Positions 34,140-46,246 of a stretch of DNA of 64,000 nt are shown here, piece by piece (within the stretch, counting starts at the first letter, position 1; every line of letters starts with the position of its first letter). Under the pieces are notes generated by a model. The model was not told the DNA's origin and did not search any database. It worked only from the letters and a program-made list of their open reading frames with translations. The stretch lies in assembly GCA_010093485.1 (NCBI GenBank), contig MU001509.1, positions 676,256 through 740,255 on the forward strand. The letters run 5' to 3'. A program made the translations under genes and the position numbers. The DNA is from Karstenula rhodostoma CBS 690.94 (taxonomy: Eukaryota; Ascomycota; Dothideomycetes; Pleosporales; Didymosphaeriaceae).

Positions 34140-36449
34140 CCTGGCAGCGAAGTAGGTTCTTCGGAAACGATAGAGAACGGAAGTTGGTTGCTAAGTCCAA
34201 GCACTGATGTCGAGGGTGCTGAGTTGACGTCGAAGAATGCCGTGCCTTTATACTTGTCTCGCCAGTATACTCACCGAGCATGTCGAGTTATGCAAGCCGT
34301 GTTTCTCCGCCTGTGCTTCCAGGCCCCAGTTCGCTGCGGACGCAGTGTGGCCGTCTAGGGAAAGCCGCCGCGATGATCATTCAGACATAGATGGACCGCA
34401 ATATGCGTTGATGCCGCAATTGTGCCCACCATAGACTCTCCGTCTTTTGTGCTACGGTTGTTTTTCCTTATGCATGCTAAATTTCCGTGATCTAGTCGTT
34501 GGTGCACATGGAATTGCGGGGAGAGATGCGGGATGCTGCAAGGACGTTGGAGCATTGCTGAAGAATAGATTGATGTTCGGTATTGCTCCGAGACCAAGCT
34601 TTTGACGGCAGTGGCCAAGCGGTCTTGAACCGAGTTAGAGGGCAGAGAGGAACACCCTACAATTGGCATTTAGTAATGCCACGAATGGGACAGCTGGGGA
34701 AGGTGCAGGGTAAAGCTATGTCACTGCTGTAGCTATATGGGATGCATGCTGGTAAAACATCATCCCTGGATTAGAGCAACGAATGACGAACGTGCTCTGA
34801 GCACGGTGATCGGGAGATGGTGGCAGTTACGGACCGCTTGGTGCTGTCAGGTTTTGATTTCTTGATCAACCTTCTCCGCATTTAGCCATTCTGTATATAG
34901 TAGGCCGCGATCCGGGTTTGCAAGTCAGGCGCGGCGAACTGGTGGAAGTTGACACGATTGATGCTTGATTCAAGATTAGAACCACGTTTCAACGGTCTGT
35001 CTACAGCGACCCACACTGTGACCTGGAAAGCTCTGCGTCGAGTAGTCGGGCAGGGTTCAAGGTCTAGAATATTGCAGTTACCAGGTAACAGATCTTCCGA
35101 GAAGTGACCAATGAGGGGTGAGTTAGATGGCGTTTGATCCACGGTCGGAGTTGCCATAGAACGCCTTCAGTATGTAGTAGATGAAAATCAGCGATTCAAC
35201 CACTGCTGATTGGTGCAGTGATGCCATTGTGAAAGCTAATAGAATTCGCCTTTGTTCAAGGATACTTGTCTCGTCGCCAATCAGATGTTATAAGACGCGT
35301 CAGCTCGTTGTTCCTGGGATTCAGCCTCAAGATTCCGGGATGGCGAGCGAGCACGTCTACCCGAGACCAAGACGCGTAAATGAACAAGAAAGGCACGGTG
35401 AAGATGTGGCTGGAGTGGCGCCAAAAGAAGACGTGAGGTACAAGTAAGCTTCGTGGAGTGATTAAATTGCTGGAGTTAGATGAGATGGTGAGAGGGCTAG
35501 TATACTGATTGGCTGGGTCAAGTTGTGAATTCTACCGTCGTTATTTCTCCGCTCTCTGCAAACCGACGCCGATCCTATGGAGTAGCGGCGGATCAAGTAG
35601 TGCGGACCGGAGATTTCGAGGATGCAGAAGCCCTGGCTGGATCTTCGTGGGCCTTCATGGTAATTAGATTGCCATGTCTTGCTTTCGTCATTTGGCCCTC
35701 TGTAGTAAGCGGAAGCCGCCGACCGTCTCAATACAATCAGCCAGTTCTAGGGGAAAGATATTAGCGTACAACAACACACATGATTCTATGGCTGAAAAGA
35801 TTTGACGGCCTTGACAACAAGGCCCAATGTCGGAAGAGTAGTAGCGCTAGCAAAAGCATTCGTGAAGCCATGCTGGATTGCTGTCACATACGTCTCATCA
35901 TGTAGCAGACGCTGGTATCTTTGCAGCTCGTGCGGCTTGAGATTGCCTCGTCACGGAATGGCGTTCCAGCCTTGGCAGTAGCTCCGAGAAGGTTCTCGAC
36001 TGCATATGCGAATGTCCGCTCCCGGGTAACTTGAAGTCGACATCATTTTGAGACGGTGGCACAATCTAATTTGGAGACGGTCCGATTACAATGGCTCCTG
36101 TTTCGCGGCATGTACTCCGGGTATGATTGTCATGTTAGGTGATTGACGCAAGGGTTTCGGATGATTGCACCATGGTTGCTGTTCGTTTAAGGCCGGTGCC
36201 AAAGCATGGCCATGGGAGAGCTAGGTAGGATAAAATACAGGGTGAATTATGGTATCATGTTGAGAAAAGAAACACAAACTCGTGCAAAGCACGCTTCTGG
36301 AAGGCCGCCCGGTGAGAAAATGATGCTGGAAAATTGCGCAAGGCCACAGATAGGACGAGTGGTTGGCGGCGTTGGCGGCGAAACGTCCGAGCGGTGTTGC
36401 GACGACAGCGAGATCATGGGGCCTCCTGCAGCCTGCCAGAACCCCCAGC
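34140..36449. other. Long intergenic region, nothing recognised
   Basis: About 2.3 kb without a supportable gene. The best open frame is 91 codons with a real ATG on the minus strand (34882-35157), but it has no motif, homology cue or splice signals that extend it. I see no inverted repeats, tRNA or transposase motif. Confidence 0.55.
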
Positions 36450-37070
36450 TCAGTCGTCGTCCTCGATGACGAGGCCAATCTCCTCAGCGTTCTTGACTTC
36501 GCCGCCTCCGTTGAGCACCTGGTCCTCTTCCTCATTGGCAGGCTTGGGGGCATTGGCGTTGGGTGCGAGTTTCTTCTTCGGCTTGTCGCCTTCTGGAGCG
36601 GGCGAGGCTTGGCTGGCATCCGCACTGCCCTTTTGTCCCTTCTTCAGCTTCTCCTTGCGCGCGCGTGCCTTTTCCCTCTTGGCTCGGTTCTTGTCCGTCT
36701 TGTCGCGGTCTTTGCGCTCCTGCTCCTCTTTCTTCTTCTGGAACTCCCTTTCGTCGTCCTCCTTTTTGACCTCCTCGTCCATCATGCGCAGCCGTTCGTA
36801 CTCCCGCCGACGGCTCGCCTTGTAGACGTGGAACTCGCCGCTGCCCGCTCCTGCACTCGAACCTTGGACATTGGCCACGATCTCGGGCGGCGGTGCAAGG
36901 CTCTTGTCGAACTTGGAGCCTGGGATGTGGATCTCGCGGTCTGGCTTTGCGAACAGGGCTTCTACGTCGGCGGCGAGCTTGCCACCCGGTGTGAGGGCGC
37001 GCTTCTTGGTGGGTCGTTTGGAGCGCGGGTCTGCGGAGGTGGGGATGGACTCGGGGATGTTCTCCGACAT
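36450..37070 (-). CDS. PRKRIP1/DUF1168-type nuclear protein
   Basis: The 206-residue product contains the family signature NVQGSSAGAGSGEFHVYKASRRREY near residues 60-85, followed by a MDEE segment and a long, highly charged Lys/Glu/Arg coiled-coil stretch. The human relative PRKRIP1 binds double-stranded RNA and has been found in spliceosomes; the same role here is inference. The acidic end is EIGLVIEDDD. I chose the ATG at 37068-37070 (MSENIPES) because the conserved region follows it. An in-frame ATG at 37254-37256 would add 62 residues of poor character. The gene is divergent from the phosphatase gene at 37483, with 412 bp between the start codons. Confidence 0.85.
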   Translation of the reverse strand: MSENIPESIPTSADPRSKRPTKKRALTPGGKLAADVEALFAKPDREIHIPGSKFDKSLAPPPEIVANVQGSSAGAGSGEFHVYKASRRREYERLRMMDEEVKKEDDEREFQKKKEEQERKDRDKTDKNRAKREKARARKEKLKKGQKGSADASQASPAPEGDKPKKKLAPNANAPKPANEEEDQVLNGGGEVKNAEEIGLVIEDDD

Positions 37071-37482
37071 GGCGGAGGGTGGGCGCGACGGCGCGCGGGA
37101 CTGGAAGGCGCACGAAGGCTCGATGTAGCTGGACAATCGAGCGCGGCGGTGGCGGAGATTTGTCAGGCAGGCGTTGCAGTGCGATAAGATGCTGTCGTGG
37201 GTGATGGCGAGCGGCGTGTTATTCGATAGATATGCGGCCGAGCTCGGGCCAGCCACCTTTTCCTACGGGACGCGGTACGGCGGGGCGTAGTTGCCAATGG
37301 TGAATGATGCCGCCACGCACCTGGGCTGCTCTGAAACGCCCTGGGACACCTTTGCTTGCACGCACACTGACGATTTCACGATAACGACCCCGCCTTGCTC
37401 CTTCACTCCGCCGAGCCCCTCGCTGGCCATATCCCGATACCACAAGCAACAGTCCATCCTTCACCACATCCCTCTCGCCAAC
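37071..37482. promoter_or_regulatory. Putative bidirectional promoter
   Basis: These 412 bp separate the start codons of two divergent genes (the DUF1168 protein and the DET1-like phosphatase), so they must contain both promoters and 5' UTRs. No specific factor site is claimed. Confidence 0.5.
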
Positions 37483-39311
37483 ATGGGCAAGCCTCGGGTA
37501 TGTGAACCCTGCACCGGGAACCAAGAACTCCAGGCCGGCGGCTGACCCAGGCACAGATGATCATCTTGGTGCGCCATGCACAATCCGAAGGAAACAAGAA
37601 CCGCGACATCCACCAGTTCATCCCCGACCACCGCGTGAAGCTCACCCAGCTGGGCTGGGGTCAGGTACGCCCCCGCGCCCCCACCTCTCAGTGGTCCGTA
37701 TCGCGAAGCTGGCAACTGACTACCCTTGCCCAAACAGGCCGAAGAGGCGGGTCGGCAGCTTCGCTCTCTCCTCAAGCCAGACGACACCATCCAGTTCTTC
37801 ACATCGCCCTACCGACGTACGCGGGAGACCACCGAAGGCATCCTGCGGACACTCACATCCGACGACCCTTCGCCTTCGCCCTTCCCACGCAACAAGATCA
37901 CTGTTTTTGAGGAACCGCGTCTCCGCGAGCAGGACTTTGGCAACTTCCAGCCATGTTCGGCCGAGATGGAGCGCATGTGGCAGGAGCGCGCCGACTATGG
38001 CCACTTCTTCTACCGCATCCCCAATGGAGAAAGCGCGGCCGACGCCTACGACCGTGTGAGCGGCTTCAATGAGAGCATGTGGCGACAGTTCAACGAGCCT
38101 GACTTCCCGAGCGTGTGTGTGCTGGTCACCCACGGCTTGATGACGAGAGTCTTTCTCATGAAGTGGTGAGTTCCGCGTGCGTTTATCACCAGCAGCCCGA
38201 CTCTGACTGCCACAGGTACCACTGGTCTGTCGAATACTTTGAGGATTTGCGCAACGTCAACCACTGCGAGTTCATCGTCATGAAACAAAACCCTGCCAAT
38301 AGCAAATTCATACTGGAGAACGAGCTCCGAACATGGTCCGACCTTAAGAAGCGTGCGGCCACTGGAGACAAGGAAAGGGGAAGCAACAGCACACCTACTT
38401 CGTCCAGACCAACTCCCTCGACAGGAGCGCCGGGGAACGCGACGTCTTCCTCAGTGGTTCCCATCCGCCGCTGGGGAGGCTGCGCGAACGGCTGTAACCA
38501 TGACAACATAAGCTGGCCGAGGCGAGTGATGCGCAAGAATACCGCCGAGTTTCTAGGCAACCAGCCTGTGGCCCCCCTTGCCCACGTAGACGGCGAAAAG
38601 GACGACCATTCTATTGCGTCTCAGGAAGGCGACCATGTCCCAGCTATCAAAGAGCCCGCGCCTCAGAAGCCCACGCGTAAGGCTAGCACAAAGGCTGCTC
38701 CGGGTCCATCGCTGCCATCGACCCCGGCATCACCGAACGACGCATCTGACGATGGATCAAGCGACGACGTGCAAGTCATGAGTAGCGAACAGGAAGACAC
38801 TGGTCCCGTTGCGCCCCGCAAACACCATGCTCCACCAAGGACGGGTGCGGCTATGCGTCATCTGCAACCCCCCAGCGTCGGTGAAGGCTTCTCGGACGAT
38901 TCAGACTACTTCCCAGGCATGCAACACCTCCATGTCCATCAAAATGCTGCCCGACGCGCGCAACGGGAAAAGAGTAAGGAGCGCAAAGCCGCCCGCAAAC
39001 AAGAGAAGGGTTGGATGCAGGAATCTGGTATGTACTCCGGAGCGCGTGCTGATACGCTGGGTGATGGTGACGAACTCAGCGATGTCGGCTCGGCCTCCTA
39101 TGTGAAGATCGTGTCCCCCACCACGATCAAAGGCGGAGAGAACATGCCGATTCTCAAGGAAGCACTCAAGGGCGATATGACCGTGGAGAAGAGCGCAGAG
39201 GCGGAGAACCGTGCGGAGGACGATAAAGAAGTCACAGAGAAGAATATTCAAGAAGAAGACGTCGAGAAGATGAAAGAGGCAGACAGGAAGACCTTGAGCG
39301 AGGTGTACTAG
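37483..39311 (+). CDS. Histidine phosphatase (DET1-like) with long disordered tail
   Basis: Exons are 37483-37497, 37557-37664, 37738-38165 and 38216-39311, giving 548 residues. The first exon codes only five residues (MGKPR). The phosphohistidine motif is ILVRHAQSEGN, followed by SPYRRTRET, the PNGESAADAYDRV block and the second catalytic histidine in VLVTHGLMTRVF. This pattern matches the phosphoglycerate-mutase-like superfamily and especially yeast DET1, an acid phosphatase. The catalytic domain ends near residue 235. The remaining 300 or so residues are Ser/Pro-rich, then basic, then a Lys/Glu-rich C-terminus (EKNIQEEDVEKMKEADRK), mostly disordered. Substrate is unknown. Splice junctions restore conserved residues, so the model is reliable. 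Confidence 0.88.
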
Positions 39312-39821
39312 CCGTGGTATCCTGTACAAACCGACTTGTTCTAATGACTATACGGGTGTAATGTTAACGAAGCAGGAAAGGGAAAGAATGTATTTACAGG
39401 ACTTGGATAGACGGCATACAGCAATGCGCATCACCAAATAAAACTACCATGCGGCTGTGATTGAGTGAAAGGCTTTGGCATATCAGTTATATATCGCTGT
39501 TAAAAAGCACGTTTGCCCGCTCTTATATCGAACACGCTATGATGATTGGCTCCATCTTGCTGTACTATAACTTACACATATTTAATACTGGCAAGGTCAT
39601 TTGCACGTGTGATACGATGATAACGCTCCAGCTACGTCAGCAATTTATGTCAACAGGACAAGTAGGGTCGTGTAGAGTGGATATCTTGACAATGTAAGTG
39701 CTGAGTACGGTAAAATCTGTACGGCAGTTTGGGCGCTTCAACACTCTTTAAGAAATATAAAAGCCGAATCAAGGCATCCTGAAACAGTTTCAATGCTCAG
39801 CCTTTGATTACTTTGAGCGAA
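39312..39821. other. Intergenic region between convergent genes
   Basis: AT-rich sequence between two convergent stop codons. It should hold 3' UTRs and polyadenylation signals. No gene or repeat was recognised. Confidence 0.5.
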
Positions 39822-40596
39822 CTACGTCCTTGCCTCCCACGCATCGACAAGCGCAACTACAAGTTCTTTCGTGGCCTCGATCCCAACGTCGACTTCCCCA
39901 CTTCCAGTCAATTGAGGAACATGAAAAAATACCACGTCCCTAGTTCCCGTCCGCTTCTGCATCTCCACTAGACTCGAGAAGTAGATCAAACCACACACGT
40001 ACGTCCCAACGTCATCGCTCAGCCTCACATCAACCTTCCTCTTCTCCTGTCTTGATTTTCCATTTCCTCTACCCTTGGACGAACCCTCCCCTCTCAACGG
40101 GAAACCGAGTCCCGCGCATGCAGTCTGCCATGCAGCGACCACAGACTCCAGATCAAGCGAAGTAGCCAGCGATGCAGGCGCTTTACCGAATAACTTCTTA
40201 TTCTCCACGCGCGTGATGACCCTGCGGTCGACATCCGGTATGTCGTGGTAACCCTCCTTGAGCGCGCTCTGTTCGATGGCGAAGTAGTCCCTGTCGACGG
40301 CAAGGCCCATGTGCAGGACTACATGCGGCTCGTGTTTTGCGATTAGGCTGGAAGATTCCGCGAGTAGCTTGTGGTAGGCTGCGGGGATCGGTGCATTGGG
40401 GATTATCAATGAAATGGGAGTGTTGTTTGTGGAGGACAGGGTGCTGGGGAGGGCTTTGACGATTTCCCAGGAGGGGTTGGTGGTTATGTCGAGGAAGGGC
40501 TGGGTTGGTTAGCTTGAGTGGGGGAGTGGATGGGGGACGTACGCCGAAGCCGGTGATCAGGACTTTGATGGTGGTTGGGTTATCTTGAGATGGCAT
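39822..40596 (-). CDS. Pyroglutamyl peptidase I (C15 family)
   Basis: The enzyme removes N-terminal pyroglutamate from peptides in the cytosol. Exons are 40543-40596 and 39822-40499, separated by a 43-nt intron (GTACGT..CCCAG), for 243 residues. Splicing creates the family's N-terminal signature ITGFGPF. The catalytic cysteine is visible in VGTYVCGLIYF and the catalytic histidine in VVFFHVPQL. A glutamate in the DYFAIEQSA block is the likely third member of the Glu-Cys-His triad. An insert of basic and glycine residues (GEGSSKGRGNGKSRQEKRK) precedes the cysteine block. The length is slightly above the bacterial 200-215, as in other fungal members. No operon-like context. Confidence 0.9.
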
Positions 40597-41990
40597 TTTG
40601 GGTGGCCGATTGGTTGGTGTTGATGTCGATGGGAAGTGTTTGTTGGTATGTATCTAATAACGCTGTGAGACAGATAGCGTGCACCTAGAATGCCGGGTAG
40701 TTACCGGAGGCTTTCGTTGTCATTTGGTTCTATGGAACGTATCAGGAACAATCGGCCTGTCTTAGTGCATGTGGTTGATGTGGCGGAGAGCACTGTCTGA
40801 CTCATCCGCATCTTGCACGTCGGTGTTCTGGCCCCATAAGATCGGGCTATGCTACCTATGGTACAATTACACACATGTGGCGAGACGACTGTTTCTGTTG
40901 CTGCGCATGGTTTACCAGCCGCTTAAGGCTCTGGAAAGTATTACTGCTAATTGGCTGTTGAGAGCTCACGTGTGATTGGGCGAGTGGGCCAGAGACGGTT
41001 TCGTCACGTGACAATCCCCTGGGCATGAAAGCTACTATAGGTAGTCAGATCATGCTTCATGAAGGGCAGTGTCCAAATATTTACGAGCGAGAGCTACACT
41101 AGGAAGTGGGAGATCTGGGAACACTATGTGGAAGTAGAGATCCTTCAGTCATACAAACAGATTGTCTTCACGCCGTCTTTTGTCCGCGTTAGTGTGCTGC
41201 GTCAAAGTCTCCCATCCATATCTGTGCATCAAACGCAAAATAAGTATGTTTCGTAGTTCGTCCATGGTGATTGGACAAAGAACGGCTGGCTAGCGTATGT
41301 CATGATCCTGGCGCTTAAGCGCGTACTATTTGCGATCCATGGCAGACTCCTTCACCTGCGGCTAGATAAGCGCTTGAGCAAACATTCCGTGCCAATTGTG
41401 GCGACTAGCGGTGCATCTATCGTACACTATAACTTCGTCGCGCGTCTTTATTGGGTGCACATAGATTCCTCACCACACCGACGATCCTGTAGCAGAGACG
41501 AGGCTGACTGCCGTCTTTGATGTGGATTTTTGTTGCAATGATATTGCGAGACAACAACTAGTACCACAGCCCTTCCCTTCATTGAAATTATCGATCCCGC
41601 ATACATCGAATCACTGCTTCAACTGGCCACTATTGAGACTTGTACACGACACACGAAATAACGAACCGCGGATTGCTTGCGAGTTGTGCTTCCTGATAGC
41701 GATTGCAATTGGATTCTTATTGGGTCTTACAGAAGCTGGAGGCCTGAAGGCACAGCCACACGAAAGAGCTGATGGGCGCCAAAGTCTATGAGGCAAGTGA
41801 GTTGAGGCGAGACCAGGACTGAGGTTGCGATATCAACTGTGCCACAAACATGCATCCCGACCGTTCGACCATGGCAAGGCGTTCTCGCGGCCCGCCGAAT
41901 CCATCATATCGAGAGGCGCTATCGTAGTACAAAACTTTCGCGTCACTCGCATGATCCTGAGGCATTGAGATATTCGCCCTTTCGTACACA
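40597..41990. other. Intergenic region, nothing recognised
   Basis: About 1.4 kb without a supportable gene. It contains two CACGTG palindromes near 40968 and 41003, close to the divergent promoter of the peptidase gene, and otherwise no motif or repeat I can name. Confidence 0.5.
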
Positions 41991-44748
41991 ATGAGCTCCG
42001 GGCTCTGTATTAGCACCCTTAAAGAACCTCTACCTAGCTTCAAAGGCCAGCCACGAGTTATCCTACGCTCTTCCGAGCCGCCTAGATCGCCGCTAGTCAC
42101 GTCCAACGAATGCGAAGCTTTAGAGGGCAATGGGCGCCCATGTCGGCAGTCATTACCTCGAGACGAGGACACATGGTGTAGGAGACACTCTGCGGAGCTA
42201 GAAAACTTCCAATCCCAATGGGATACGGTCTTCAGAGATGCAGAACGAGTCGAAGCAGATACACCCGATACTGCTAGACAGAAAATCTTGAAGCTTCGCC
42301 AAGCGATGGACCTCAGACGCCAGATCCGAGAGAGGTTCTACTCTCGCGGCGGGGATACATCGGATTTTATCAACTGGATGACAAGCGTGGAGAAAGACAT
42401 GAGGACACTTGCCGACTCCATCTTGAGTACGTAGACCCTATGACTCGCTCTCGAACCAAGAAAGTAACCTTTGTTAGTGCTGAATCTAAATCATAGGCCA
42501 ACTCCAGAAACCCCAGGGGGAAGATCACCGCACCCAGGTTCCGAGCAAATCATGATCCTACAGTCACCCCTATCCCCCCGCATTCCAATTACCTCGCTCC
42601 ACAACATGCCGGATGATGGGACCATACTGATCCTGAAGCACTTCTACAGCGATTTGTGTGTAGAAGGAGTCCAGCGTTTGTACAGCATCGTCCCAGATTT
42701 GAACGACTCAGGCAGGCATCTAGGCTCGCCAGTATTAGAGCCTAGGAATGACATTGGGACGGACATAATACGTGCCTGGTTTCGGATTATGATACTCAAT
42801 ACCAGTAACGCTGAAACTCTGGAGCACGCGGTTCGATCCCCCACAATAAGCGGATTTCTATCCGGCTGCCACGCCAGTCAGCTAGAGACCTTCTGTGACT
42901 TCTTTGAAAAGGCATGGCGGCCACATGCTCTTCAGTTCCTGCGCGTTGCCATCTGCGCGCAGACGTTGGCTGGAAGTGACGTCAAAATGATTGGTTTACT
43001 TGGCGGCATGATACCGAGCACGACAGAAGGCTTGAAGATGAGAAAGGCATCTTGGGACATTCTGTAAGTTCTTTCCTAAGAAAAGATCTGTCACTACTGA
43101 CCAGTGTTAGCCATCGATGGTTCCCTATGCTATTGACTCCGTGGACGCTGGCAAGCATCTGCTCTAACTTCGAAGACTATACCACCGTTTGCAAGCTATT
43201 GATGCTCGGATTGTACCGTGACTACTGGTTTGACCCCTCGAGCATCCTTGCAGAATGTGTGACCGGTGGCTACCTCGGTTTTCTACCATCAAGCAAAGGG
43301 CCACTCAGTGCAAGCGGTGTGAGACACGTGAATGACACGCTCGTTCAAACGGAGTCACGAAACTACGTGTGCGGCCAAATGGCGATCGGGGACCCACTCA
43401 CGCAAGATTTCCTTGAGGAACTTCAAAAGCGAACGGAGAGACTTCTTCTCGTGGTCTATGAGGGGACAAACGCGGACGCGACGGTGCACCCTACCGAAGG
43501 TGAACTAGTCATCAAACGCCATCGATCAGCGAAGTCACACCAAGCGCTAGGTCTCGCGGAATGGACCATCGACACGACCTTGGAAGACATCAAGAATGAC
43601 TTACGGTTCCGAAAAAGCTCCATGTACGACCCCATCGTGGTAGACTCGTGGCAATTCATCATTATCGATCGAGCCCCCGATCTACCATTCGAGTTGTTCG
43701 AAATCATAGAAGATATCCTCTTGATGCTTGTCGATGATCCCTCGCCAAGAGTGATCATGAAGCGAGTCATCGAAGAGGTGATACCCCCAGCCGCGCAAGG
43801 TATTTTCATGGAAAAGATAGACATCAACAAGGTTGCTGGCTCAGGCTTCCCTTCACCACCAGAAGTACAATACGAAGGCAACCGACAAAGAAGCCACGAA
43901 CCAGACCGCCAGATACTCTTAGCACACCAGACAAAGATGTTACAGGATGGAACGTCCAGAGAGGCGAGTCGCTTCATCAGGCGTATAATCGATGATATGG
44001 AGTGCCGCGGCGTCATCAGCCTTGCGTCAGATTATGAGCCACCACAGACGCGTCCAGTGATCATCCAAGGTTCCGATGGCGCCCTGGACTTGTATTTCCC
44101 ATACGAATTTGGGGACCTTTCGCCGGATGTCGAACACACGCCAGGGTTATCACTATCGCGGAAATCCTGCTTGCTGGACTTTGTCAAAAAGTTCAAAACC
44201 CAACATCCACAAGGCATCATGGCAAAAGGTAGCATCTTGACACATTACTGCGCCTGGCCAATGCCTGCGCTGAAGATGGGGAAAAGCAAACTCAACTTTG
44301 GAACATGGGAGGGGCATGTGTACCATTGGAATGCAATGCGTGAGTGTCTTTCATCATGTTTCCCCAACGTGGCGTTCCCGTCGCAGGCTGCATTGTGTCA
44401 AGAGCCCGACTTCAGTTTGACTTATCGATGCTCGAGAATACTATCTTTCGGCCTGTCGCTTAGAAACTGACTTGTGTCCCAGCATTCGATCGTCCGTGGT
44501 CGTCGCACGCATGGCAGTATTACCTCCAACACTACATCAATTCGAAGTTTCCTTTCGTCATGTTTTACCTAACGACCTTCGTCATATGCGCTACCGACGT
44601 AGAGGATGCCGAGAGGAAGGCGGCATTGCTGTTCGAAGAGACAGAGAGCAGAGGCTGGCGAATTGTCTTGCCCAATGCGAGGGATTGGAGGACCAATGTT
44701 AACGAGTTAAGGCTCGACAAGCTTTTTGTTGGTGTGGGGCCTATGTAG
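41991..44748 (+). CDS. 838-residue protein of unknown function with N-terminal Cys/His motif
   Basis: Exons are 41991-42426, 42478-43063, 43111-44339 and 44483-44748, all in phase. Near residues 40-70 there is C-x6-GRPC, then C-x2-RH, a spacing that could bind one zinc ion. It is followed by a probable helical segment (DTARQKILKLRQAMDLRRQIRERF). The middle region has LFEIIEDILLMLVDDPSPRVIMKRVIEE and looks mostly alpha-helical. The C-terminus ends LDKLFVGVGPM. I do not recognise the family. The last intron (143 nt) is longer than usual. For the second intron the acceptor at 43110 is preferred over 43104, since the latter lies too close to the branch site; both keep frame. Codon use looks ordinary. 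It may be a lineage-specific ascomycete protein. Confidence 0.75.
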
Positions 44749-45229
44749 TGGAATATCCCTGCATATTCAACAATACATCCTGTGCGTTCTCGTCATCCTC
44801 TGTCTGTTCTTTGCTTGATAATATTCGAATCTGTCTTGTTCTCTGGTCTCGATTCTAATCCACCAATTAGGTTTCACTTACAGCGCGACTTCGCTTCGCA
44901 ATGCCCCGTTTACCGTACGCTCTGGAGGGTTGTTTCTATTTTTATCAAGCGGGATTGACAGCACTAGAAGTCCACAAACGGCTAGGGGCATTCCACGGCC
45001 TTAGGGCTCCACATGCCTGAAACTGACGGATCAGTAATGCGCTGCTTCTAACTCATCTCAGAGCAGTGCATAATACCATCATGTCATTGTTGCGTTTTCT
45101 TTCCATGAATACGTTGCTGGGAGGAACGTTTTCAAGCTTCCGGAAGGCGGCGGGAGTGGCCTAAACGGCATCGGTTAGCTTTCAGCCTCAACCGGACCTG
45201 CCCACGCTTGACTGCGTTACTGTGGTTGA
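44749..45229. other. Intergenic region left of the MITE-like element
   Basis: This is the 3' flank of the 838-residue protein gene. No further gene or RNA was recognised. Confidence 0.5.
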
Positions 45230-45428
45230 AAGGGTAAGTAGGGGCAGTGGGTCTGCCGGAGCAGGGATAAGAAAAATAAATAAAAGCCTACTAGTATATA
45301 ATACTAAGCCCCAAAGTAGATTAACTAGGCCTATTATAGAGCTTTTATTACTTTACTATAATAGGGGGCCTAACCTATGGAGCTTTAGAGTTCGGGCTAA
45401 GAAGTCTCCACTGCCCCTACTTACCCTT
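45230..45428. mobile_element. MITE-like element with perfect 21-bp terminal inverted repeats
   Basis: The left end (45230-45250) begins AAGGGTAAGTAGGGGCAGTG, and the right end (45408-45428) is its exact reverse complement over 21 bp. The 199-bp element has an AT-rich, TA-rich core and no coding capacity. Inside, GGCCTATTATAG at 45328-45339 is largely mirrored by CTATAATAGGGGGCC at 45356-45370, so the core could fold into a nested hairpin. Size, inverted ends and lack of ORF fit a non-autonomous DNA transposon. I do not see a clear target-site duplication, so the family is undetermined. It ends 199 bp before the start codon of the secreted-protein gene. Confidence 0.75.
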
Positions 45429-45627
45429 GCAGCTACAGTAGGTGCTACGCGATGTGGGAAATAACCCGCTCATACGTCAGTGAGGCAGTTGTATTAACTC
45501 AGGTACTCGGCTGTCGGCATGCGGGAGGTTATAAAAGCGCTTGCCGATCGCAGACAATTCGATACCACGAACCAGCTCTCAGATTCCTCAGTCGTAGGCC
45601 ATCTAGTCGTTTTCCACAACCGCCAAC

Positions 45628-46246
45628 ATGTACACCAAGTCATTCGTTGCCTTGATCGCGGCCACGGCCGTATCCGCAGCACCTGCCATCAAGGTCACAA
45701 GAGACGACCTCCAGCCCTGGCAAATCACTCTACTCCACACACATTCGCCCTCTGGACGCCCAGGAAACGATCCTCATTCGACCATCAACGTTACCATCGC
45801 AGACCCCAATACCATTCCGGCAGGCCAATCTCCTACCGGCCAGGCTGTATTCGCTCCGACGTCTGCCAAATGTTCGCTACAGTTTCTGACCAGCGACGAC
45901 GTCCCATGGGGTGTAGAGCAGCCGTGCACCACCGATAACAGCACCAAGGCATCCTCTACTTGGACATTCACAATCAACAAGCCTGCGGAGGATAAATATT
46001 ACCCTACGGAGAACTTCGACTTGTCGTTCAAGGTATGCACCGACCCCTCCTGCCAGTATAGGAGGTCAAGTTAACACGATATAGCTCGTCGACCATGTTG
46101 GTCAGGAAGTCACCAAGACGTTCACTGGCGGCGACCACTTCGAGGCCAATGACAACCTGAGCGGGCAATGCGGCGGAAGCGGGGTGTGCAACTGGAATTT
46201 GGCGGCTTCCCCTTACGATATCCAGCAGACAGAGGAGGACGCGTAG
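45628..46246 (+). CDS. Small secreted protein with four cysteines (effector-like)
   Basis: Exons are 45628-46032 and 46085-46246 with a 52-nt intron, giving 188 residues. The N-terminus MYTKSFVALIAATAVSAAP is a good signal peptide, with cleavage probably after AVSA. The mature protein has four cysteines (in AKCSL, QPCTT, GQCGG and GVCNW), enough for two disulfides, and an N-glycosylation site in INVTI. The middle looks beta-rich. I do not recognise the family. Size, secretion and even cysteine number fit an effector-like or cell-surface protein; that is inference. The promoter includes or adjoins the MITE-like element. Confidence 0.85.

Noticed and set aside
34882..35157. 91-codon ATG-initiated frame on the minus strand
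   Set aside because: No signal peptide, motif or extending splice sites. It could be a relic, but I cannot support it.
36363..37187. 274-codon open frame on the plus strand over the DUF1168 gene
   Set aside because: The minus strand carries a clear conserved family signature; the plus frame is Leu/Arg-rich noise.
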